Shown piece after piece: positions 1-8,096 of a DNA stretch of 49,081 bases. The DNA is from a virus: the IMG/VR virus record IMGVR_UViG_3300010885_034796, positions 1 to 49,081 of that record. The stretch is one strand, 5' to 3'. The number at the start of each line of letters is the position of its first letter. Positions within the stretch are counted from its first letter, which is position 1. The notes below the pieces were generated by a model. That model did no database searches. It saw nothing but the letters and a program-made list of their open reading frames with translations, and had not been told where the DNA came from. A program made the translations under genes and the position numbers.

Positions 1-3000
1 ACGTCCAATATATGATGCTTGGCTTGCTAGGGTTCCAGTATATGCAGACGTATTTACGTCTGCTACACCATTAACATACATCTTAGTGGTAGAACCTTGT
101 CTAACAAGAGCAACGTGATTCCATGTATTGGCTGTAATAGAAAGAGCAGTTTGTATTCTATAACCACTTCCGTAGTATACCAATGTGCCGCTAGTAGTAA
201 TCCAGATTTCCCAACCCGGATCAATACCGAGAATTACTTGAGCAGTTGCCAATGAGGTAAGGTTAACCCATGCTTCTACCGTAAAGTCTCCAGCCATTGC
301 ATCGGTTGTAACCTGTAAGTAATTTGATAGAGGAGTACTGAACGAAATGCTACCACCTTCGGTAAAGTCAGCCGCAGTAGTTGTACCATTATTGGTCCAA
401 TATAGCGATGTTCCATCAGAAACGCCAGAAGTTGTAACGGTATAAGCTACAGTATTTCCTTCATTAACTGAAGTAACGTTTGGCGAGATCGCATAAGTTA
501 TAGAAGGCGTAACGCTTGTATCATTGACGGTAACAGTATTTGCTGTAGCAACAACTGTTCCACTAACCGAAACAGTTCTGATTTGTGCAATAATGGTTTC
601 GCTACCTTCTGTAGTTACGTCATTTAGCAACGTCCGTGTGAATGTTCCAGAGTTGCTTGTGATAGTAAACGAACCAGAATTAGCTGAATCGGAGAAGTCA
701 GCCGCAGAAGTTGTACCATTATTAGTCCAATAAAGCGTTGTCGCATTTGCAACTCCAACCGTGGTTACTGTAAATGTTACAGCATTTCCTTCATCAACCG
801 AAGTCACATTTGGTGATACTGCATAAGTTGGTGCAAGGCTCGTATCATTGACTGTAACAGTATTTGCGGTGGCAACAACTGTTCCACTAACCGAAACTGT
901 TCTAATCTGAACAATTATGGTTTCAGGGCCTTCTGTTGCTAAGTCAGCAGAAAGAGTTCTAGTGAATGTTCCAGAGTTGCTTGTGATGGTAAACGATCCA
1001 GAATTTAAGGAATCTGAGAAGTCAGAAGCCACGGCTGTACCATTATTAGTCCAATAAAGCGTTGTCGCATCTGCAACTCCAACCGTGGTTACTGTAAATG
1101 TTACAGCATTTCCTTCATCAACCGAAGTAATATTTGGAGATACTGCATACGTGGTAGTAAGAGTAACTGAACCAGTGTAGGCACGATCAGAAGTAGCACC
1201 GTTATTGGTTGCGCGGATTGTGAATGAATAGCTAGCAGCCTGATTATTCAATGTACCAGATATAATACCTGTATTAGCATCCAAGCTTGTTCCTGCTGGC
1301 AATGTACCGGATGAAACAGAATATGTAGTTGATCCAACTGCGTTAACTACTGAAGTATTGGCAGTGAAGCTATAAGATGACGCCCCCGCTGATGCACCAA
1401 GTGCGCCTGCGGCTGGACTAACCCATGAAACAATAGTTGTAGCAGTAACCGTTCCAGTGAACGAACGGTCAGCAGTAACACCATTTACAGTAGCGCGAAC
1501 TGTGAATGAATAGCTAGAAGCAGAATTCGTTAGTGTTCCTGAGATGATACCAGTTGATGTATTCAATGTTGTTCCTGCTGGAACAGTTCCAGTTGGAATT
1601 GAGAATACAATTTGAGTATATGGCGAACTTGCCGACCATGTAGTTCCGCTATTTGTTACAGAGGTGCTTAATCCGCTTGAATCTGTTAGCAATGTACCAG
1701 ATGTAGTTGAGTTAAGCAGAAGCACCGTATTGGTCATGGCATATGGGGGAGAAGTCGGAGTATTGAAATTGCCATTATAAACGGTTGATGTTACTAATCT
1801 GATACCGGACATATTTCCAGTAAATTGATATTGATTAGAAGTTGTGCTACCAATAGCAAATCCGCTTGCACCAAATGCATTGGCGTTGTAGCTAAATGAT
1901 GCTACGGACGAACCATTAACATAAATGGTATTTGTTGCACCGCTACGTTCCCAAGTAATATGCGACCATGTGTTTAATGGCACAGAACCTGCGCCGCTGA
2001 CAATGTTTCCAGCAGAAGCGCCAGAATTAACGTAAACTTGTCCGCTGTTCAAGAATACCATTAACGATGAACCAGAATTGTATGCACCGTCTGAGAAAAT
2101 TGTGCTACTTGCACCAGAAGTTGGGTAAACCCATGCTTCCATTGAGAAATTACCAGTAATTAACCCTGGTACAGAAATTTTCGAACTACCATTGAACGAA
2201 ATACTTCCAGAAGAACCGATTGCACTAGTAACTGCAACATTAGAAGTGAAGCTATATGCTGATCCACCCGCTGATGCGCCTTGTGCTCCTGCGGTTGGAC
2301 TATTCCAAGTAATACCAATAGCAGCTACCGATCCAGTGAATGCGCGATCTGATGCAACGCTATTGTTTGTAGCACGAATAGTGAATGCATAATTCGAATC
2401 TGTATTGGTCAATGTACCAGTAACAGCACCCGTTGATGAGTTTAGGCTTGTTCCTGCGGGCAATGATCCAGATGAAACAGAATATACCGTTGATCCAATG
2501 GGATTAGTAACGGTAATGCTTGGGGTAAAGTTAAAGGAAGAATTTCCAAATACAGCACCAAGTGCTCCTGCGAACGGACTATTCCATGTAACAACAGTGA
2601 TCGGGGTAACTGAACCAGTAAAGGCCCGATCTGAAGTGATACCATTGTTGGTAGCACGGATTGTAAATGAGAAGCTGGAGCCTGTATTCGTTAATGTACC
2701 AGAAACAACTCCAGTTGACGAGTTCAAAGTTGTTCCCGCTGGTACTGCGCCAGATGAAACAGAATATGTCGTTGAGCCTACTGCATTAATAACAGAGGCG
2801 TTAGAAGTTAGACTGAAGGATGATCCACCGTCAAATGCGCCTTGAGCGCCTGCGGTTGGGCTAACCCAAGTAACAACAGTAGTAGCGGTAACAGTTCCAG
2901 TGAACGAACGATCTGTGTACTTATTATTATTTGTTGCACGAATGGTAAATGAATAGCTCGATGCGCTATTAGTCAATGTGCCGGACACAATACCAGTTGC

Positions 3001-4086
3001 GGCGTCAAGGCTCGTTCCTGCTGGTAATGTACCAGATGAAACAGAATACGCGGTTGAACCAACGGCATTGGCAACCGATGTATTAGCAGTAAAACTATAC
3101 GAAGAACCACCGGCTGATGCACCTTGTGCGCCTGCGGATGGACCATTCCAAGTCACAGAAGTTGTATTAACGACTGAACCAGTAAATGCTCGGTCTGAAT
3201 ATACACCGTTGTTAGTTACGCGAACAGTAAATGAGAAGTTAGAATCTGCATTAGTCAATGTGCCCGTAATAGCACCAGTTGATGTATTTAAACTTGTTCC
3301 TGCTGGTATTGAACCGGCAGCAACCGAATATACCGTTGGCCCAGTTGCATCAAGAATAGTTGTATTTGCAGTAAAGCTAAATGCAGTTCCACCATTGAAC
3401 GCACCAAGAGCACCTGCTGCCGGACCATTCCATGAAACCAATGTTACTTCATATATAGAAGTAGTAAAAGAGCGATCCGAGTAAACGCCATTATTAGTAG
3501 CACGGATTGTAAAAGAGTAATTTTCTGGAAGGTCATCATATGGAGCAGCATCAAGAATACCCGTAATTGCACCAGTTGATGTATTCAAGGTTGTTCCAAG
3601 TGGCAATGTTCCGCTTTGAACAGAATATACTGTTGAGCCAGAGCCGTGAACTACGCTTATTATTGGAGAGAAAACGAAAGAATCGCCCCCGTTGAAGTTA
3701 CCAAGACTTCCTGCCGCTGGACTTGCCCATGCAACAGTTGTTACTTGCGTAACCGTTACCGAAAATGCACGATCATCCGATACATCATTATTTGTTGCAC
3801 GAATTGTGAAATTATAGCTGTTAGTATTATTATCCAATGTACCAGAAATAACACCAGTTGATGTATTTAAAGTTGTCCCTGTAGGCAATGTTCCAGATGC
3901 CACTGAATATACTGTAGCACCAAATCCATTAGTAATACTGACATTAGAATTTAAAGTAAATGAATCATTTCCGTTATATGATCCAACGCTTCCCGCTGTT
4001 GGACTAACCCATGCAACAAGCGTTGCTGATTGACTTAGAATCTTTGACAATCCTTCTGGTTTAATATTTTTATAAATAATCGCCAT
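1..4086 (-). CDS. Giant tail fibre/adhesin, 5' part: Ig-like, Calx-beta-like and LamG-like domains (partial)
   Basis: The reading frame is open from ATG at 4086 to the left edge (1362 codons, no stop), so the C-terminus lies outside the window. The start reads MAIIYKNIKPEGLSKI and an AG-rich stretch (GAGAGAG) lies about 12 bases upstream. After a short head there are about nine imperfect repeats of 85-95 residues with the recurring pattern YSVxSGTLPAGTSLNxSTGxxSGTL and FTIRATNN, typical of 'putative Ig' (He_PIG) domains. A LamG/concanavalin-like domain interrupts them (roughly 1750-2190). Two to three Calx-beta-like repeats follow (SVDEGNAVTFTV, LYWTNNGT), then a second LamG-like domain ending in VRQGSTTKMYVNGVAD at the edge. 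Such modular proteins are usually receptor-binding fibres or host-surface adhesins at the phage surface; that role is inferred. The plus strand here carries only shadow frames. Confidence 0.85.
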   Translation of the reverse strand, partial: MAIIYKNIKPEGLSKILSQSATLVAWVSPTAGSVGSYNGNDSFTLNSNVSITNGFGATVYSVASGTLPTGTTLNTSTGVISGTLDNNTNSYNFTIRATNNDVSDDRAFSVTVTQVTTVAWASPAAGSLGNFNGGDSFVFSPIISVVHGSGSTVYSVQSGTLPLGTTLNTSTGAITGILDAAPYDDLPENYSFTIRATNNGVYSDRSFTTSIYEVTLVSWNGPAAGALGAFNGGTAFSFTANTTILDATGPTVYSVAAGSIPAGTSLNTSTGAITGTLTNADSNFSFTVRVTNNGVYSDRAFTGSVVNTTSVTWNGPSAGAQGASAGGSSYSFTANTSVANAVGSTAYSVSSGTLPAGTSLDAATGIVSGTLTNSASSYSFTIRATNNNKYTDRSFTGTVTATTVVTWVSPTAGAQGAFDGGSSFSLTSNASVINAVGSTTYSVSSGAVPAGTTLNSSTGVVSGTLTNTGSSFSFTIRATNNGITSDRAFTGSVTPITVVTWNSPFAGALGAVFGNSSFNFTPSITVTNPIGSTVYSVSSGSLPAGTSLNSSTGAVTGTLTNTDSNYAFTIRATNNSVASDRAFTGSVAAIGITWNSPTAGAQGASAGGSAYSFTSNVAVTSAIGSSGSISFNGSSKISVPGLITGNFSMEAWVYPTSGASSTIFSDGAYNSGSSLMVFLNSGQVYVNSGASAGNIVSGAGSVPLNTWSHITWERSGATNTIYVNGSSVASFSYNANAFGASGFAIGSTTSNQYQFTGNMSGIRLVTSTVYNGNFNTPTSPPYAMTNTVLLLNSTTSGTLLTDSSGLSTSVTNSGTTWSASSPYTQIVFSIPTGTVPAGTTLNTSTGIISGTLTNSASSYSFTVRATVNGVTADRSFTGTVTATTIVSWVSPAAGALGASAGASSYSFTANTSVVNAVGSTTYSVSSGTLPAGTSLDANTGIISGTLNNQAASYSFTIRATNNGATSDRAYTGSVTLTTTYAVSPNITSVDEGNAVTFTVTTVGVADATTLYWTNNGTAVASDFSDSLNSGSFTITSNSGTFTRTLSADLATEGPETIIVQIRTVSVSGTVVATANTVTVNDTSLAPTYAVSPNVTSVDEGNAVTFTVTTVGVANATTLYWTNNGTTSAADFSDSANSGSFTITSNSGTFTRTLLNDVTTEGSETIIAQIRTVSVSGTVVATANTVTVNDTSVTPSITYAISPNVTSVNEGNTVAYTVTTSGVSDGTSLYWTNNGTTTAADFTEGGSISFSTPLSNYLQVTTDAMAGDFTVEAWVNLTSLATAQVILGIDPGWEIWITTSGTLVYYGSGYRIQTALSITANTWNHVALVRQGSTTKMYVNGVADVNTSAYTGTLASQASYIGR
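480..1165 (-). repeat. Tandem ~310-bp Calx-beta-like repeats in the fibre gene
   Basis: Two near-identical DNA units of about 310 bp, with the start of a third, lie in tandem inside the fibre gene. Each encodes SPNxTSVDEGNAVTFTVTT through ANTVTVNDTS. Long shared DNA words (for example the segments around 528-580 and 848-900) show recent duplication, unlike the older and more diverged Ig-like repeats downstream in coordinates. Confidence 0.75.
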
Positions 4087-4201
4087 TTTTTATTTCGCTC
4101 TCTCTAGCTTTAAATGTAAATTTAATAGTCTAAACTATTTTTGTTCTTTTTATTTAGTAAAGAAATATACTGATATTATACGGAAGTATTAAAAATAATG
4201 C

Positions 4202-4233
4202 AAAAAAAAATCGCCCTAAAATAGAGCGATTTT
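4202..4233 (-). terminator. Rho-independent terminator after the RNA ligase gene
   Basis: On the minus strand an 8-bp stem AAAATCGC/GCGATTTT encloses an AT-rich loop and is followed by a run of T. It separates the RNA ligase gene from the fibre gene. Confidence 0.75.
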
Positions 4234-4259
4234 AAGTAATAATGTTTTAATTTGTAGTA

Positions 4260-5408
4260 TTAGTTAAATTCCTCTCCAGTACTTTTAATTAAGTAACTAG
4301 GCGAAACCCACTTTCCAATCTTTCGGCCATGATTAGGATGCCTTCCGCCATCAATAGCCTTGATAACAATGCCTTCCCGAATATTAGAATCAGAAAGAGA
4401 ATCCTTGCCATCACGATACTTTACTAATTCTTCCAAATCATATGGCCCCTTATAAAGAATTGGAACAACCGTAACGCCAAGTTCTTCTGCAAGTTCTAGC
4501 ATCATATCAAATGGCACAAACTTCCAGTCAATTTGAATGTCAAATACCGCAAAAGATGGCTTATTATGACCATAATTGAAACCCTTTTGGATTCCTGCAC
4601 CATAAACTTCACCAAACACACGAATAGGAGCACCCATCCGTTCAGAAATAGCTTTGATACGTTCACCAAAACCATTATCAAGCATGTTCTTCAGATTTTT
4701 GACGTAAGTATTTCCAGAATTAGCTTCGTTATTAATCAGAACGAACCCTTTTGCAGAAAGACCCTTCGATCCAACATACAGATTACCGTCAAAAAACATT
4801 TCAGAATTATTAAGGTCAGGAACATACCCAGCCTGAAAATTTGTGCCATGTAATTTTTCTGTAACGATAACTTCTTCCCCAATTTCAAACAAATCAGGAA
4901 AAGTTTGAATGCTTTCAAAATCATACTTTGTAGTATGACCAAAAATGCTCGTCACTTCGCCAGAAAGTGCAATCGGAATTGGTGGCTCATACTTGATAAT
5001 ACCAAGATGATCGGCAACATCATCGCCATTCTTGACAAAAATGTATGTGCCATCCTCCCCAGAAAGAATTTCAGACCCACTATCGTCATATTCAACAGGG
5101 AACAAAATGCCCTGTGAAAAAATATCTCTGAGCCGAATACTTTTCACGCGATCTCCCTTAGAACCAGCAAGAATACCCTTATCCTTTTCTTCATTCCAGA
5201 AACCTGGCTTTAAAAGATATTCAGGAACAACGGCACCTTCTGGAACATAGACTACCAAATCGCCTTGCTTATAACGATGAGAACCATCTTCCAATTTTGC
5301 AGAAATACACAGATATCCACCAATGCGTACAATGCTAAGACGATCAGCATTTGGATGATCCTCTATTGGTTCAACAATCTCTACAACTTTTACCGAAAAA
5401 TCAGACAT
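4260..5408 (-). CDS. RNA ligase (nucleotidyltransferase superfamily, DRB0094-like)
   Basis: This 382-residue protein would seal RNA ends through a ligase-AMP intermediate, acting in RNA repair in the infected cell. Residues 1-150 form an N-terminal OB-like domain (HPNADRLSIVRIGGY). The catalytic domain carries motif I at 182-190 (VTEKLHGTN, adenylated Lys185), motif III at 265-270 (FGEVYG), motif IV at 345-350 (EGIVIK) and a motif V-like lysine near 366 (IGKW). This order and the KLHGTN form fit the DRB0094/Rnl5-type RNA ligases better than T4 Rnl1. The ATG is preceded by AAGGAG and by a sigma70-like promoter that overlaps the adk stop. A terminator follows. The RNA substrate is unknown. Confidence 0.8.
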   Translation of the reverse strand: MSDFSVKVVEIVEPIEDHPNADRLSIVRIGGYLCISAKLEDGSHRYKQGDLVVYVPEGAVVPEYLLKPGFWNEEKDKGILAGSKGDRVKSIRLRDIFSQGILFPVEYDDSGSEILSGEDGTYIFVKNGDDVADHLGIIKYEPPIPIALSGEVTSIFGHTTKYDFESIQTFPDLFEIGEEVIVTEKLHGTNFQAGYVPDLNNSEMFFDGNLYVGSKGLSAKGFVLINNEANSGNTYVKNLKNMLDNGFGERIKAISERMGAPIRVFGEVYGAGIQKGFNYGHNKPSFAVFDIQIDWKFVPFDMMLELAEELGVTVVPILYKGPYDLEELVKYRDGKDSLSDSNIREGIVIKAIDGGRHPNHGRKIGKWVSPSYLIKSTGEEFN

Positions 5409-5433
5409 AATTTTCTCCTTTGGTTATAAAAGG

Positions 5434-5461
5434 ATAATATCATTAGGGTAGTAAATGTCAA
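5434..5461 (-). promoter_or_regulatory. Sigma70-like promoter for the RNA ligase gene
   Basis: On the minus strand TTGACA (5461-5456), a 16-base spacer and TATTAT (5439-5434) lie just upstream of AAGGAG and the ATG at 5408. The -35 box overlaps the adk stop codon. This is a host-type (early/middle) promoter. Confidence 0.7.
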
Positions 5462-6021
5462 GCCATATCAATCCAACCAATATGTGCTGAAATAATTGCC
5501 GAAACAGTTCCTATAGCCAGCATGGCATCTACTGGAGCAACCGTTCCGCATTCTTTATAATATTCTAATACTGGAAGCGTGCTTTTCGTATATTCATCCA
5601 ATCTAATAGAAAATGATTCTGAATTATCGTCGGTACGACCTTGTTCAATGAACCTTTTTGCGATCCGACCTAACAATTCTTCTCTATCTATTTCAAAATT
5701 AATAACTAAATCTATTTTCTGATTATTTTCTGATAAGAGAACAGATAAAGATTCTGCCTGAGATATAGTTCTAGGATATCCATCAAAAATATTATCATTA
5801 TTTGGTGATAGATTTTTTCTAATCAATTCATTGACGATATTATCCGAAACTAAATTCCCTTTTGATATTATTTCTCTAATTTCTTTTCCAAAATCTGATC
5901 CTGATGCAATTTCCGAACGAAGCATGTCCCCCGTAGATAAATGATTCATTCCTTGTTCTATCAAAATCGTAGCTTGAGTTCCTTTACCAGAGGCTGGTGG
6001 CCCAAATAAAATTATATTCAT
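5458..6021 (-). CDS. adk: Adenylate kinase
   Basis: This 187-residue nucleoside-monophosphate kinase converts AMP and ATP to two ADP. It begins MNIILFGPPASGKGTQ with the P-loop GPPASGKGT. AMP-site features follow: LSTGDMLRSEI, then VSDNIVNELI and FDGYPRT (adenylate kinases have GFPRT), and a short lid region with RFIEQGRTDD. The frame extends upstream to a TTG at 6033, but GGAG lies in that extension, about six bases before the ATG at 6021, so the ATG is chosen. It sits beside the RNA ligase, which uses ATP. Phage adenylate kinases are uncommon compared with dNMP kinases; here it pairs with the GMP reductase at 14.9-16.0 kb as purine metabolism. Confidence 0.85.
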   Translation of the reverse strand: MNIILFGPPASGKGTQATILIEQGMNHLSTGDMLRSEIASGSDFGKEIREIISKGNLVSDNIVNELIRKNLSPNNDNIFDGYPRTISQAESLSVLLSENNQKIDLVINFEIDREELLGRIAKRFIEQGRTDDNSESFSIRLDEYTKSTLPVLEYYKECGTVAPVDAMLAIGTVSAIISAHIGWIDMA

Positions 6022-6087
6022 AATATTCTCCAATTATCGAAATAAGTATAACCTATTATTTTCGTATATCCAATTTCATTATAAACG

Positions 6088-6095
6088 GATAAATA
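6088..6095 (+). promoter_or_regulatory. T4-type late promoter box, GATAAATA
   Basis: GATAAATA lies 25 bases before the ATG at 6121, leaving a short leader that holds the Shine-Dalgarno AAGGAA. Confidence 0.5.
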
Positions 6096-6120
6096 AATTA
6101 GTCATAATTAAGGAAATACA

Positions 6121-6462
6121 ATGCATCCCACCAGTAAATTAAAATTTGGACCATCTGGAATTAAAGTAAAATTCAATGATGGGTCTTCAGTGGTTGATGG
6201 ATGGATTGTAAAACAATTATCTACATTAAAGTTCATTGTTACCGCTAATGGTACAACAAAATATACTGTAAAGTTTATATCGTCATCTTCTACACCACAA
6301 ATTAATGAGTTTACCATTATTGCAACACCTTTTGGTGGTGGAACAGAACATGTTAAAAAGATTGATGGGCATCATATTGCTACTTTTGAAGGAAATTGGT
6401 ATATTTGGGTAGTTTCACCAACAAATTCGGTTGCTGGAGATGCAACGTTAGATCATTATTAA
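6121..6462 (+). CDS. Small phage protein of unknown function, paralogue A
   Basis: This 113-residue protein has no recognised domain. It shares its layout with the next gene: an N-terminal segment with DGSSVVDGWI (DGNSVVDGYI in the neighbour) and a C-terminal segment EHVKKIDGHH...EGNWYIWVV (EHIHRIEQFV...EGHRYSWKFG). The pair therefore looks like a tandem duplication that has diverged. The sequence is beta-rich, with no signal peptide or membrane segment. A late-type box and AAGGAA precede it, so a virion or late role is plausible but not shown. Confidence 0.7.
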   Translation: MHPTSKLKFGPSGIKVKFNDGSSVVDGWIVKQLSTLKFIVTANGTTKYTVKFISSSSTPQINEFTIIATPFGGGTEHVKKIDGHHIATFEGNWYIWVVSPTNSVAGDATLDHY

Positions 6463-6469
6463 GAATATT

Positions 6470-6871
6470 ATGGGTTTAATTTTAAATACTGATTTTTTTG
6501 GAAATGATGTTGGTAGAATTGCCATAAAGTTTCACGATGGAAATTCGGTAGTTGATGGTTATATCGCAGAGCAAACGGGATCACGTCGATACGTGGTTAG
6601 TAGGTTAGACGAAACAATTGATACTTTTGAAGTTAAATTGGCTAGAACTATAGAAGATGTAAACGATCTAAAAGAAGGCCAAGCAACAATTTTAGTTTAT
6701 CCATTTTTAAATGGAGAAATTTCTGAAATTGCAGAACACATACACCGTATTGAGCAATTTGTTTGCCATACGGTGGAAGGTCACCGTTATTCTTGGAAAT
6801 TTGGAGATCATATTTTTCCACCTAACTCCGCATATAGAGATGGTTCTGCGCATATCGCGCAAATATGTTAA
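6470..6871 (+). CDS. Small phage protein of unknown function, paralogue B
   Basis: This 133-residue protein starts 7 bases after its paralogue ends and so is probably co-transcribed with it. Shared positions are IKFHDGNSVVDGYIAEQ near residue 20 and EHIHRIEQF...EGHRYSWKF near residue 90. It is more acidic in the middle (TIEDVNDLKEGQ) than paralogue A. No known family was recognised. There is no strong Shine-Dalgarno sequence, which suggests translation coupled to the upstream gene. Confidence 0.7.
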   Translation: MGLILNTDFFGNDVGRIAIKFHDGNSVVDGYIAEQTGSRRYVVSRLDETIDTFEVKLARTIEDVNDLKEGQATILVYPFLNGEISEIAEHIHRIEQFVCHTVEGHRYSWKFGDHIFPPNSAYRDGSAHIAQIC

Positions 6872-6948
6872 TTTTTATTTTTTAACGAATAATATTGCAT
6901 AATATACCTGATTTATAGTACAAAAGAAGAATAGTTGTGGAGAACATA

Positions 6949-7863
6949 ATGACTTCTAAATCAAAATCTAAATTAAATACGAGTACGTCTACGAGTTCTA
7001 TTAATATTCCAGAAAATAAGCTAAATCACGATATTACTCTGAAAACCCCAGAGCCGGTTATTATTCCATCTATTACGGAATCCGATAAACCTGTTGGGCA
7101 ACGACCACATATCTGCATTGCTACACCATGCTACGGCGGTCAAGTTTTTCAAAATTACTATTTGAGTGTTATTGGCTTAATTTATGCCACATTGCAACGT
7201 AAAGACATTGATTTGTCTTTTATCGTTCGTGGTGGAGATTCACTAATTACACGATCACGTAATTCAATCGTAGCGGAGTTTCTTTCCGAAACAAAGTACA
7301 CCCATCTTCTATGGATTGATGCCGATATTGGATTTAGCCCTGATGCCGTATATCGTTTGCTCTCTAGCAATCATGAAATTGCCGCAGGCGTTTATCCATT
7401 GAAGGCATTTACCTATCCAGATCAAATCCCAGAGCAATCTCGCGAAGATTTGATGTTCCGATACACAACATATCCATTTAATCCAACTGGTGCTAGTTTC
7501 CGAGTTGAAAATGGCTTTGTTGAAGTTAAGGATGCGCCAACTGGTCTAATGATGATCCAACGTGGTGTATTTGACAAGATGATTGAGGCTTACCCAAAGC
7601 TTCAATATAAGCCTGATCGTCAAGTTGGCCTCGAAAAGCTCGCTCATAAGATTGATCAATATTATTATAACTTCTTTGATACTATTGTTGATGAAGATGG
7701 TCGATATCTTTCAGAAGATTATGCTTTTTGTCGTTTGTGGCAAATGATTGGTGGCAAGGTTTATGCAGATGCTGAATCTAAGCTTACACACCAAGGCAGT
7801 CATCAATATCAAGGCGATTTCTCGCGAATGCTTTCTTATAAATATACACGATCTGAAGGCTAA
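6949..7863 (+). CDS. GT-A fold glycosyltransferase-like protein
   Basis: This 304-residue protein has a low-complexity Ser/Thr/Lys N-terminus (1-45), then HICIATPCYGGQV, typical of the first strand of GT-A (family 2-like) transferases. The metal-binding DxD motif appears as LLWIDADIGF, after SRNSIVAEFL. Later conserved pieces include GVYPLKAF and FCRLWQMIGGKVYAD. It would move a sugar from a nucleotide-sugar onto an unknown acceptor (host envelope, phage DNA or virion protein). The frame opens at a GTG at 6937, but GGAG at 6939-6942 is the ribosome site for the ATG at 6949. A strong terminator follows directly. Confidence 0.7.
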   Translation: MTSKSKSKLNTSTSTSSINIPENKLNHDITLKTPEPVIIPSITESDKPVGQRPHICIATPCYGGQVFQNYYLSVIGLIYATLQRKDIDLSFIVRGGDSLITRSRNSIVAEFLSETKYTHLLWIDADIGFSPDAVYRLLSSNHEIAAGVYPLKAFTYPDQIPEQSREDLMFRYTTYPFNPTGASFRVENGFVEVKDAPTGLMMIQRGVFDKMIEAYPKLQYKPDRQVGLEKLAHKIDQYYYNFFDTIVDEDGRYLSEDYAFCRLWQMIGGKVYADAESKLTHQGSHQYQGDFSRMLSYKYTRSEG

Positions 7864-7883
7864 AAATTAATCTATAAAATTTT

Positions 7884-7920
7884 AAGGCGGTGTTCTATTA
7901 AATGAGCACCGCCTTTTTTT
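7884..7920 (+). terminator. Rho-independent terminator after the glycosyltransferase
   Basis: The stem AAGGCGGTG/CACCGCCTT (extendable by three pairs including a wobble) is followed by eight T. Confidence 0.9.
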
Positions 7921-7925
7921 GTAGC

Positions 7926-7957
7926 AAAAAAACCTCCGACGTTTCCATCGGAGGTTT
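7926..7957 (-). terminator. Rho-independent terminator for the minus-strand gp15 block
   Basis: On the minus strand the stem AACCTCCGA/TCGGAGGTT is followed by a T run. It faces the plus-strand terminator, so the two transcription units converge here. Confidence 0.85.
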
Positions 7958-8096
7958 TACTGTCAACACAAGGAGTGTGGAAAATATCCCAACCATCTTG
8001 GTCAGTTTCGACAGAATTGTCCATATGGGTTCAATCGACCATCAAAAAATATCAGATTATCTGATTTGAAACAAGAATATTTTTGGTTAACCTACT
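7958..8096 (-). other. Structured untranslated stretch between the gp15 stop and its terminator
   Basis: These 139 bases hold no credible gene. On the minus strand they contain several small hairpins: ATCAG/CTGAT followed by ATTTTTTG (a possible weak terminator), TGGTC/GACCA, CCATATGG and CACA/TGTG. The word TGAACCCATA is shared with the untranslated stretch near 35.5 kb. It could be a long 3' UTR or a processed small RNA. Confidence 0.35.

Noticed and set aside
524-3861. Several plus-strand open frames inside the first 4 kb
   Set aside because: They are antisense to a continuous minus-strand fibre frame, share its repeats in mirror form and lack ribosome sites.
7872-8024. A 50-codon minus-strand frame starting MDNSVETDQDGW
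   Set aside because: It runs straight through two strong terminator hairpins and has no Shine-Dalgarno.
7958-8096. tRNA-like T-arm word GGGTTCAA near 8.0 kb
   Set aside because: No acceptor or anticodon stem can be drawn around it; the same word near 35.5 kb also lacks tRNA structure.
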